DNA of 64,000 nt from Streptomyces broussonetiae. Its GTDB lineage: Bacteria; Actinomycetota; Actinomycetes; Streptomycetales; Streptomycetaceae. Below, one piece after another: positions 7,864-14,385 of the stretch (position 1 is the stretch's first letter; each line of letters opens with the position of its first letter). The stretch is from the NCBI RefSeq assembly GCF_009796285.1, contig NZ_CP047020.1:3596001-3660000 (forward strand), given 5' to 3'. Below the pieces are notes generated by a model that saw only the letters and a program-made list of their open reading frames with translations, was not told the DNA's origin and made no database searches. The translations under genes and the position numbers were made by a program.

Positions 7864-7995
7864 GTCTTCTCCAGTACGTGACTGACTTGGCTAGCCGAGT
7901 TGGCTACATGACCAACATAAGCATCCTGGCTAGCCATGTCAACACCTGACTGTCCTGGCTGTCCTGACAGGGTGGCTTCCGCGTAGGATCGGGCC
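7864..7995. promoter_or_regulatory. Divergent control region with GGCTAGCC operators
   Basis: This 132-bp gap separates the leftward transfer operon from the rightward GntR gene. The perfect 8-bp palindrome GGCTAGCC occurs twice (7889-7896 and 7928-7935), 39 bp apart, with a related half site TTGGCTAC at 7900-7907. TGTCCTG is repeated at 7951 and 7960. A -10-like TAGGAT at 7984-7989 stands seven bases before the korSA ATG, so that mRNA may be leaderless. The palindromes are the best candidates for KorSA binding. Confidence 0.65.
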
Positions 7996-8862
7996 ATGGC
8001 CTTCAACCCGGACCCACTCGACCCGGACGACGAGCGACCGCCGTATGAGCAGGTCGCCAGCAGTCTTGGAGCTGCGATTCGCACGAAGAAGCTGGCACCG
8101 GGCGAGAAGATTCCATCCCACCAGAAGCTGACTGAGCTGTACGGCTTCGCCCGAGCGACGATCCAGCGCGCCTTGCGCGAGCTGGAGGACGAGGGTCTGG
8201 TGGTCTCCCGCAAGGGCAGCGGGGTCTACGTCCGCAACCGGACGGAACGGCCGGCGGGACTGCGGCCATATGTAGAGCAGGCGTTCGCCGCTGAGCGCGT
8301 GACGATCGACTTCGCCGGGTTCTCAAGCGAGACGTTGCATGGCGCTCTGCAGGAACCGCTGGACAAGATCAGGGTCGGTCGGCTCACTCCGGGGAGCATC
8401 CGCATTCGGATACTCGTCCCGGACATGTCGGTGCCTCACGCGGCGCCCGTGCGCCGGGAGGACGGCGCGGACGACGAAAGGCTCCGTACCCGCATGAACG
8501 GCATCATGCTGGGCTACGCGCGGAGCATCCGGGATTCAATCAACGAGCTTCAACAGCTTGAGCTGGTTCCGGAAACGACGGTCGAGGTTCGCGTCCACAG
8601 CGGGACAGCGTTCTTCAAGCTATACGTGATCAACGACGCCGATGTGTTCTTCGGGTACTACCCGGTCAAGCCCAACAAGGTCGTCGCCCAGGGACAGGCG
8701 ATCGAGATCTACGACCTCTTGGGCAAGGACACTGTCCTGTTCCACCACTCTGTGAATGAGGGCGAGTCATCGAGTGGCGCCCAGCAGGTTCAGCAAGCGC
8801 AGATGTGGTTCGAGAGTGTGTGGGACAGCATTGCGAGGGACTTCGACCTTGATGCCCAGTGA
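7996..8862 (+). CDS. korSA: GntR-family repressor, KorSA-like
   Basis: 288 residues. The winged-helix GntR domain (about 14-85) shows PSHQKLTELYGFARATIQRALRE in two parts: the recognition helix and the usual linker to the wing GLVVSRKGSGVYV. The C-terminal 190 residues are not a standard UTRA domain and are unrecognised. KorSA of pSAM2 silences pra and so holds the element in the chromosome. The position, divergent from the transfer operon, supports that role. ATG 7996 has no ribosome site but a -10 at the right distance for a leaderless transcript. The end overlaps the HAD gene by 11 bases. Confidence 0.85.
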   Translation: MAFNPDPLDPDDERPPYEQVASSLGAAIRTKKLAPGEKIPSHQKLTELYGFARATIQRALRELEDEGLVVSRKGSGVYVRNRTERPAGLRPYVEQAFAAERVTIDFAGFSSETLHGALQEPLDKIRVGRLTPGSIRIRILVPDMSVPHAAPVRREDGADDERLRTRMNGIMLGYARSIRDSINELQQLELVPETTVEVRVHSGTAFFKLYVINDADVFFGYYPVKPNKVVAQGQAIEIYDLLGKDTVLFHHSVNEGESSSGAQQVQQAQMWFESVWDSIARDFDLDAQ

Positions 8863-9550
8863 CAGCCTGACCAGGACGCTCGTTGCCGCCGAGGCCGTGT
8901 TGTTCGACTTTGATGGGCCGCTGTGCGACGTATTCGCGGGCTTGCCTGCGCCACGGGTCGCCAGAGATCTATGCCGGCTCGCCGCGGAACACGACCCCGA
9001 GCTTCGAGCCAAGCTCGAGGGAATCTCCGATCCGCTCGAAGTCTTGCGCCTCACGTACGACTCGGATCGATCGTTGAGCAGCAGAGTCGAGGAAGCTTTG
9101 ATCACGGCGGAGATTGAGGCCGTGCAGGTAGCGGGCAGCCCGACCGGGGGCGGAGTGGAAGCCATGGTCGCGGTCAGGCGGTCCGGCCGGCCCATCACGG
9201 TGGTTACGAACAACTCTCCGGACTGTGTCCGTAGCTTCTTCGATCTCCACGGGCTGTCCTACCTCGTGGATGACGTGGTGGGACGGGTTTTCCATAGGCC
9301 CGACCTGATGAAGCCGAACCCTTACGCGGTACTTCGCGCCGCCGAACAGCTCGATCTCCCGTCGGCCGCCTGCGTACTGATCGGCGACTCCTTGACTGAC
9401 ATCCAGGCCGCGCACACGGCGGGAGGATCAGCCATCGGCTACGCCAACAAGCCCCGTAAGCGTGAGGCGTTCGCCGAAGCGGGAGCCGAAGCCATCATCG
9501 AGGACATGGGTGCCATCGCACATGCGCTGGGTTACGACGTCAAAGCCTGA
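8852..9550 (+). CDS. HAD-superfamily phosphatase (AICE cargo)
   Basis: 232 residues, a haloacid-dehalogenase hydrolase of the phosphoglycolate-phosphatase type. Motif I is VLFDFDGPL (nucleophile Asp19, acid/base Asp21), motif II is in TVVTNNS, motif III has the Lys of MKPNPY, and motif IV is IGDSLTDIQAA. All catalytic residues are present, so it should be active; the substrate is unknown. The ATG at 8852 lies inside the end of korSA, indicating coupled translation. The much longer frame upstream is korSA shadow. Its stop abuts the stop of the convergent NERD gene. Confidence 0.88.
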   Translation: MPSDSLTRTLVAAEAVLFDFDGPLCDVFAGLPAPRVARDLCRLAAEHDPELRAKLEGISDPLEVLRLTYDSDRSLSSRVEEALITAEIEAVQVAGSPTGGGVEAMVAVRRSGRPITVVTNNSPDCVRSFFDLHGLSYLVDDVVGRVFHRPDLMKPNPYAVLRAAEQLDLPSAACVLIGDSLTDIQAAHTAGGSAIGYANKPRKREAFAEAGAEAIIEDMGAIAHALGYDVKA

Positions 9551-10402
9551 TCAACTGCCCCAAGTACGAGCATCCCGCGCTACCCCATAGATGTGCGCAA
9601 CCTGATCAGTGGTGAGCATCGGGGACAGCCCCGACAGCACCCGCCCGAGGTGTTCGACCGCGAGGACGAGCACCGGAGGGTTGGCAGCCTTGACCGTGAG
9701 CTTCGCCGCGTGCACCACGGAGATCACGGGACGCACAGGAACGTCGACTCCGCAGCGTGCCGACAAGATCCGTGCGATACGCCGGGCCTCGGACTGACTG
9801 ACCGCGATGTGACGGGTCGGGGAACCGTTCACCGTGATGGCGGCATCGCCGTACCAGACGGTTTTCCCCCGATGCCGTTTGGAGTTGATGGAGAAGACGC
9901 CAGCGGGGCCAATGGCAAGGTGATCAATGTCGGCGCCGCTCGCCCACTGGATGGCGCGGAGGGTGAACCAACCACGGCCCCGGAGTCGGTCCAGCGTCCT
10001 GCCGGTGAGCCGTTCGCCTGTAAGTCCGTCCACCCAACTGCGGATGTCCGCCCCGGGTCGCCAACGGTCGATCAGTCTCAGCACCGGATTCGGCTGCAGC
10101 TCCAGGATCTTGCGGCGCACCGCGTCGCCCGGCCGATTCCGTGCCAAGTCATCCGGTAATGGCTGCACCCTGCCCCCCTTGCATGTGACCTGCACTTCCA
10201 GATCACCACGGAGCAGCACCAGCGCCAAGGCCCCGTATCGGCCATGAGCTGTTACAGATTTCTCTACCTCATCAAGCCCCGGCTGCGCTCCGCTCCGCCG
10301 GGCGCGCTTCCCGGCTCCGCTGCGGGCGCCGCTCCTGCCTCCGGCCCGCTCCGCCCGCGCTGCGCCGACGCGCGCCCACATGTGGATAGGGCCGGTGGTC
10401 AT
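9551..10402 (-). CDS. NERD-domain protein (nuclease-related), AICE cargo
   Basis: Up to 283 residues. The middle and end carry the NERD fold: GADIDHLAIGPAGVFSI, then NSKRH with the conserved Lys, and QSEARRIA. NERD proteins are predicted nucleases related to restriction enzymes and are often on mobile DNA. The first 45 residues are low-complexity Ala/Arg/Gly, so the real start may be later than the ATG at 10402; no clear ribosome site was found. The gene is convergent with the HAD gene, with no bases between the stop codons. A defence or anti-competitor role is inference. Confidence 0.75.
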   Translation of the reverse strand: MTTGPIHMWARVGAARAERAGGRSGARSGAGKRARRSGAQPGLDEVEKSVTAHGRYGALALVLLRGDLEVQVTCKGGRVQPLPDDLARNRPGDAVRRKILELQPNPVLRLIDRWRPGADIRSWVDGLTGERLTGRTLDRLRGRGWFTLRAIQWASGADIDHLAIGPAGVFSINSKRHRGKTVWYGDAAITVNGSPTRHIAVSQSEARRIARILSARCGVDVPVRPVISVVHAAKLTVKAANPPVLVLAVEHLGRVLSGLSPMLTTDQVAHIYGVARDARTWGS

Positions 10403-10518
10403 GAGCCGATCACCGCGTACGCGACGGTCAGAACAGTGCCTCCGGCGGGGGATCGGCCGGCACCGGGATGGAGGGGGCGCCGTCGCCGACTGCGGGTCCG
10501 TCGTGGCGGATGCTGGGG

Positions 10519-10670
10519 GCTCCCATCCCGCACACCATCGACCCAGGCAGAGCCGAGCAGACGCGGCCCAGGGGCGTCAAGGTCGTTCGTACAGTGGCGC
10601 GCTCCACCTTGACGCCCCTGAACCACGCCCGCTCCACGGTGTGTGGGTCGACGGCGTACGGGATGGGAGC
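10519..10670 (-). ncRNA. 152-bp imperfect palindrome, candidate structured RNA or mobile palindromic element
   Basis: One symmetry axis (10594/10595) serves all arms. The outer arms 10519-10545 and 10644-10670 match at 24 of 27 positions. The inner arms 10570-10583 and 10606-10619 match 14 of 14. The segment between matches 13 of 24. All three outer mismatches and six of the middle ones are A-C on the plus strand and therefore G-U wobbles in a minus-strand RNA. A leftward transcript would thus fold into a nearly continuous hairpin. It lies 117 bases upstream of the NERD frame. Both strands are partly open, producing look-alike peptides. A single-strand replication origin is the main alternative. 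Confidence 0.5.
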
Positions 10671-10688
10671 TGAGGTGAGTGGTGGGTG

Positions 10689-10790
10689 ATGGGGGTGCGC
10701 ATCGAGATCGAGGGCGACACGGTCACCCTGGCTTCCACTGACCGTCACCGAGATCGATCAGCAGCAGAATTTAGTGATCTCTATCACTAG
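10689..10790 (+). CDS. 33-residue open frame, possible gene remnant
   Basis: ATG 10689 follows GAGGTGAG about ten bases upstream. The peptide starts MGVRIEIEGDTVTLAS and stops at TAG 10788. The start reads like the first strand of a larger protein, so this may be the head of a truncated gene. It could also be chance. The stop lies inside the inverted repeat at 10772-10789. Confidence 0.3.
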   Translation: MGVRIEIEGDTVTLASTDRHRDRSAAEFSDLYH

Positions 10791-10850
10791 AAAAATGCGG
10801 ACAACTAGACCATAAGGTTATGCATCTGAGGGTGCATTAGGGTGGGGTCG
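10765..10850. other. AT-rich segment with inverted repeats
   Basis: This stretch is far richer in A and T than its surroundings. It holds TAGTGAT-CTCT-ATCACTA (10772-10789), a perfect 7-bp inverted repeat, and ATGCA-N8-TGCAT a little further on. It could be an operator/promoter region, the double-strand origin or the transfer locus (clt) of the element. Bases 10851-11024 show nothing clear besides a short TGCCT/AGGCA hairpin. Confidence 0.4.
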
Positions 10851-11024
10851 CCAGCATTTGTCAGTGCTGTGTGATATAGGAGCGCAAAGGCGCAGGTCAG
10901 GCTATCGCTGCGTTGTAGCCCAAGTTGACCCTAGTTAGCCGGAGTTGGTCCCGGTGGGCAACCGTGTCAAGAACTGCGCGCTTGCCTCGACAGGCACCCA
11001 CTGTCAGGGCCGTGCCTTACCTTT

Positions 11025-11081
11025 TTCGGTGTCAACACCGAAGGGCGCGCCCGCTCTTGACGGAGGTCTCGGGCGCGCCCT
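11025..11081 (+). promoter_or_regulatory. Two hairpins in the leader of the small membrane-protein gene
   Basis: TTCGGTGT (11025-11032) pairs with ACACCGAA (11035-11042). AGGGCGCGCCCG (11042-11053) pairs with CGGGCGCGCCCT (11070-11081) around a 16-base loop. The second hairpin ends 11 bases before the ribosome site AAGGAGG at 11092-11098, so the pair may act in attenuation or translational control of the gene at 11102. No U-run follows either stem. Confidence 0.4.
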
Positions 11082-11101
11082 CCAAGTAACCAAGGAGGAC
11101 T

Positions 11102-11359
11102 ATGCCCATCCTGGGTAGTGGTGGACTGCCTGCACTCGACGTCCACCCGATTCAAACTCTCGCATGTGGGTCTGACAGCCGCAACAAAACCAAGATCGTC
11201 TTGCTGATCGTCCTGGCGTGCGTCATCAACGGCGACTCACTGACCAATGTCTTGCAGCAGGCGACGTGGCTAGTGGTTTCGATCACCGTCCTCATCATCG
11301 TTCAGGTTGTTGCGGGCCACCTCCGCTGGGCGCCTGCCAAGCCTCCCTGCCGGATCTGA
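11102..11359 (+). CDS. Small two-helix membrane protein, unknown (AICE cargo)
   Basis: 85 residues with two hydrophobic segments: IVLLIVLACVI (about 33-43) and WLVVSITVLIIVQVVAG (about 57-73). A strong AAGGAGG sits only three bases before the ATG. Codon use is less GC-rich than the chromosome, as expected for transferred DNA. No family recognised. Small membrane proteins with tight leader control on mobile elements are sometimes toxins or phage-exclusion proteins, but nothing here proves that. Confidence 0.55.
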   Translation: MPILGSGGLPALDVHPIQTLACGSDSRNKTKIVLLIVLACVINGDSLTNVLQQATWLVVSITVLIIVQVVAGHLRWAPAKPPCRI

Positions 11360-11721
11360 CACCACCTCCTGACACCAACAGCACCGAACAAGGGCGGATG
11401 AGAGCGGTCCCCAGCGGTCATCGCATCAGCCTCAAGCTAGCGTTTCCTGGGCTCCGGCGGGGCCTGTGATCGACCTGATAAGGATGAGGCTCGTCCTCAA
11501 AGCCTGGGCGCCGGGACGGCTCAGAGCACTACATGAGAGCCGAACAGGGCCCGGGACACATGCGGGGCACTGGAAGGCTGAGAACACGACAGAGAGCCAC
11601 GCGTGCCCCCTGCGTGCCCGATGAGCGGGTATCGCACGGGGAACAACGGGGAGTCACGGCAACCAGCCCAGAACCGCGCAGGTCAGCATCTCGCAAGGTC
11701 ACCGCGCGTCCGCATACGCGA
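11360..11721. other. Non-coding right end of the AICE
   Basis: No convincing gene. Open frames here are short, lack ribosome sites and overlap on both strands. A weak GAGG/CCTC hairpin lies near 11484-11500. The segment presumably contains integrase arm-binding sites flanking the att core, but no repeated arm motif could be identified by eye. Confidence 0.4.
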
Positions 11722-11764
11722 TCTTCCAAACTAGCTACGCGGGTTCGATTCCCGTCGCCCGCTC
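11722..11764 (+). repeat. att repeat, distal copy (original tRNA-Gly 3' end)
   Basis: 43 bases identical to 816-858. It contains only the 3' part of tRNA-Gly, has no 5' half and lacks the encoded CCA (CGCCCGCTCTGC here). It is the displaced chromosomal end of the tRNA gene and marks the right border of the element. Confidence 0.93.
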
Positions 11765-11772
11765 TGCACGCC

Positions 11773-11815
11773 GAAGGCCCGGCAAGGAGGACGTCGTCCT
11801 CCTTGCCGGGCCTTC
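11773..11815 (+). terminator. Original chromosomal terminator of tRNA-Gly
   Basis: A perfect 20-bp stem, 11773-11792 with 11796-11815, with loop GTC. Its first bases (GAAGGCCC) equal those of the terminator at 866. It follows the displaced tRNA 3' end at the usual distance, so before integration it terminated tRNA-Gly. Confidence 0.85.
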
Positions 11816-11976
11816 CGCCGTCCCAGGGGCGGCCGGCCCGGCCGCGCGCGCCCCGGCGCGACCCCGACGCTCCCTGACGCACCTCGACACGCACCCCCGC
11901 GCGTCTCGCGCACCCCACGCCCCCACGGACGCCGGGAGCCACGGACAGGGGTGGCCGGCGCAGGGGTGTCCGCGGC

Positions 11977-12171
11977 TCAGAACTTGATCGAGTTGATGGA
12001 GTCCGCTATCGAGTTCAGGAAGCGGGTGATGGAGGGGGCCATGCCGGTCGAGGCGAGGAAGAAGCCGAAGAGTATGGCGACGATGGCCGGGCCCGCCTTG
12101 ATGTTCCCTCCTCGGATCAACACCACCAGGATGATCGCCAACAGCAGCACCACAGACAGTGAAATGGCCAC
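11977..12171 (-). CDS. Small conserved membrane protein
   Basis: 64 residues. Two hydrophobic helices: MAISLSVVLLLAIILVVLI at the N-terminus and AIVAILFGFFLAS around 30-42, with an Ile/Ser-rich end. It has the look of the short membrane proteins common in Streptomyces chromosomes. No function recognised. ATG start at 12171. It stands alone between the AICE border and the acyltransferase. Confidence 0.72.
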   Translation of the reverse strand: MAISLSVVLLLAIILVVLIRGGNIKAGPAIVAILFGFFLASTGMAPSITRFLNSIADSINSIKF

Positions 12172-12608
12172 AACTGATCACACCCTCGGTCGGTCCGCTC
12201 TCCCGGCCCGGAGGTACGGCCCGCACCCCCGCCAGAACCATCGTGCCACCAACCCGGCCGCCGTATGCGGCCCGTGACACATCGTCGGGTGAGGGACCGG
12301 CGCGGGCGACCCGCCGCACTGTAATTCAACAGCACCGCCCGCGCGACTCCCGGCGGAATTACGCGACTTCGTTTCCGTCTCCACACATCCTGTGCGCAGG
12401 TAATTCGAATTGATGACACAGAGGTGCCGTATGCCCTGTTCAGTCGTTACGAATCGGGACATCAAGGGGTGAACCGGCGGCCTTCGTGTGCGCTCCATCA
12501 CCCCTACGAAGAGAGCATGTTGAGTAAATCGGCGACCCTCCCGGCCCTTAACCAGGAATGCCTTGGAAGAGTTTTACGAAATCCAAGGACAACGCTAGGG
12601 TGCCTGAG
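12172..12608. promoter_or_regulatory. Intergenic region with candidate promoter of the acyltransferase
   Basis: No gene is supported over these 437 bases. At the right end, TTTACG (12573-12578), 17 bases, then TAGGGT (12596-12601) form a plausible promoter. The ATG at 12609 falls at the expected transcription start, suggesting a leaderless mRNA for the downstream gene. Bases 12350-12450 are less GC-rich than the rest. Confidence 0.45.
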
Positions 12609-13802
12609 ATGTTTGACGCCGCCTCGTCTCCCGGCCAGAACCGCAGGCCGCTCCCCCCGGCACAGTCGCCGGCGAACGGAGTGCCCGGTCCACGTACTCC
12701 GATGAGTGCGCAGAAGGGTGCGGCGCAGGCGGACAGACCCGGCAAACAGCGCGACGCGTTCTTCGACAACGCCAAGTACCTGGCGATCGTGCTCGTCGCG
12801 ATGGGGCACTCGTGGGAGCCGCTCAAGGGCGACAGCCGGATCCTGGAGGGCCTGTACACGGTCGTGTACTGCTTCCACATGCCGGCGTTCATCATCATCT
12901 CCGGCTACTTCTCCCGTAGTTTCGACATGCGCCCGGACCGGCTGAAGCGGCTGATCACCGGCGTCCTGGTGCCGTACGTCGTCTTCGAGACCGCCTATCC
13001 GCTGTTCAAGAACCTCGTCACGGGCTCGCACGAGGGGATCAGCCTCCTCGATCCCTGGTATCTGACCTGGTTCCTGTGTGCTCTGTTCGTCTGGCGGCTG
13101 ACGACTCCGATCTGGAAGCTGGTGCGTCATCCGCTGCCGGTGGCCATCGGTATCGCCATGCTGGCCAGCGTCGCGCCGAGCATCGGCGACGATCTCGACC
13201 TCCAGCGTGTCCTGCAGTTCCTGCCGTACTTCGTGCTCGGCCTGGTCCTCGAGCCCGAGCACTTCCAGCGGGTGCGCCGCCGCGCGGTGCGGATCGCCGC
13301 GGTGCCGGTGTTCGCCGCCGCGCTGCTGGTCGGCTGGTGGGCGGTGCCGCGGATGAACACCGCGTGGTTCTTCCACCGCGACGCCGCACAGGACCTTGCC
13401 GCACCCTGGTGGTCCGGCCCGGTGATGGTCCTCGCGCTGATGGCCTGCTCGCTGGTGCTGACCGCCTGCTTCTTCGCCTGGGTGCCGGGCCGCAGGACGT
13501 GGTTCACGACGCTCGGCGCGGGCACTTTGTACGGCTACCTGCTGCACGGCTTCCTGGTGAAGTTCGCCGACTACCGCGGCTGGTTCGACCACGCCTCGCT
13601 GCACCGCCCGCTCGGCGAGATCCTGGTGACCGTCCTCGCGGCGGCCGCCGTCACGCTGCTGTGCACCAGGCCGGTCCAGCACGTGTTCCGCTTCGCGATG
13701 GAGCCGAAGATGGAGTGGGCGTTCCGGCAGGACGCGGCCACGCTCGCCCGTGAGCGGGAGAAGAAGGAGCGGCGGCCCGAGCGCGCGTCCGTCAGCGCCT
13801 AG
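12609..13802 (+). CDS. Membrane acyltransferase, acyltransferase-3 family
   Basis: About 397 residues with some ten membrane segments. These enzymes transfer O-acetyl or other acyl groups to sugars or cell-surface polymers. The family signature is present: FDNAKYLAIVLVAMGHSW, with the catalytic-type His, and later FHMPAFIIISGYF. The C-terminal tail is charged (EREKKERRPERA). The start is placed at ATG 12609, the likely leaderless start; ATG 12558 in frame would add 17 residues behind a weak AGGA. The last 11 bases overlap the convergent HD gene. Acceptor substrate unknown. Confidence 0.85.
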   Translation: MFDAASSPGQNRRPLPPAQSPANGVPGPRTPMSAQKGAAQADRPGKQRDAFFDNAKYLAIVLVAMGHSWEPLKGDSRILEGLYTVVYCFHMPAFIIISGYFSRSFDMRPDRLKRLITGVLVPYVVFETAYPLFKNLVTGSHEGISLLDPWYLTWFLCALFVWRLTTPIWKLVRHPLPVAIGIAMLASVAPSIGDDLDLQRVLQFLPYFVLGLVLEPEHFQRVRRRAVRIAAVPVFAAALLVGWWAVPRMNTAWFFHRDAAQDLAAPWWSGPVMVLALMACSLVLTACFFAWVPGRRTWFTTLGAGTLYGYLLHGFLVKFADYRGWFDHASLHRPLGEILVTVLAAAAVTLLCTRPVQHVFRFAMEPKMEWAFRQDAATLAREREKKERRPERASVSA

Positions 13803-14382
13803 GCGTCCCGCCGCCGCACCCGGCTTCCCCGGCTTCCCGTTCCAGGCCGAGAAGTGCGCGCATCCCCGCGTACTTCTCGGTCAGTCGTCTCCGGGTCGGC
13901 CCGTCCAGGACCGCCAGCCGCCGCGGGTCGGCGTTGTGCGCGAGGTCGGCCTCCTTCACCAGCCGTGCGCCCGGGGTGGTGAGGATCCGCCGCGCGTACG
14001 CCGCCGGTTCCTCGGCCGGCCGCTTGGTGAGGGCGTCCACGATCGCCTTGGTGCGTGCGGTCAGCGCCGCACGCGCGAGCCACTCCCGGGTGAGCGCGTC
14101 GTCCTCGACGGCGTCGTGCAGCCAGGCCGCCGCGATCTGCTCCGGGTCCCCGCCGCGGGCGCGCACGCCCCCGGCGACGGCGGCGAGGTGTTCGGCGTAC
14201 GGCCGTCCCGCCTTGTCGGTCTGCCCCTCGTGGGCGGCCCGGGCAAGGGCCTCGACCTCCGGAAGCGTGAGCAAAGGCTCGGGTTCAGGCATCGACATGG
14301 GCTCGGGTTCAGGCATGGGCTCGGGTTCGGGCATCGGCAAGGGCTCGGGCGTGGACTCGGGCAGGGGCTCGGGCTGTGTCAT
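13792..14382 (-). CDS. HD-domain protein with PEPEP repeat head
   Basis: 196 residues. The first 36 residues are a Pro-Glu repeat (PEPEPM units) without structure. The rest is an HD hydrolase domain resembling the hydrolase half of RelA/SpoT: HEGQTDKAGRPYAEHLAAVA, then AWLHDAVEDD with the HD pair, and VKEADLAHNADPRRL. It may hydrolyse (p)ppGpp or another nucleotide; the short length fits small alarmone hydrolases. It follows the PP2C gene with a three-base gap and is probably cotranscribed with it. Confidence 0.82.
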   Translation of the reverse strand: MTQPEPLPESTPEPLPMPEPEPMPEPEPMSMPEPEPLLTLPEVEALARAAHEGQTDKAGRPYAEHLAAVAGGVRARGGDPEQIAAAWLHDAVEDDALTREWLARAALTARTKAIVDALTKRPAEEPAAYARRILTTPGARLVKEADLAHNADPRRLAVLDGPTRRRLTEKYAGMRALLGLEREAGEAGCGGGTPRR

Positions 14383-14385
14383 CGG

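Larger units (their letters stand above)
816..11764. mobile_element. Integrated actinomycete integrative and conjugative element (AICE, pSAM2 type), about 10.9 kb
   Basis: Boundaries are the 43-bp perfect direct repeats at 816-858 and 11722-11764, derived from the 3' half of tRNA-Gly(TCC). Between them lie the AICE hallmarks in the usual order: tyrosine integrase next to the att site, small helix-turn-helix excisionase, RepSA-type HUH initiator, small spread proteins, TraB/FtsK translocase, Pra-like activator and GntR repressor KorSA. AICEs move double-stranded DNA with TraB and replicate by rolling circle after excision. HAD, NERD and a small membrane protein look like cargo. All core genes are open, so the element may still be mobile; that is inference. 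Confidence 0.93.

Noticed and set aside
10428..10748. Leftward 106-codon frame over the palindrome
   Set aside because: The opposite strand gives a look-alike peptide because of the inverted repeat; no family match and no ribosome site.
11722..11764. Second tRNA-Gly gene
   Set aside because: Only the 3' half is present, with no D-arm or 5' acceptor strand; it is the att repeat.
12424..12705. 93-codon rightward frame before the acyltransferase
   Set aside because: Runs into the acyltransferase in another frame, Arg-rich, no ribosome site or similarity.
14281..14380. Repeat-derived insertion in the HD gene
   Set aside because: The PEPEP units are in frame at the N-terminus and do not disturb the HD domain; ordinary low-complexity head.
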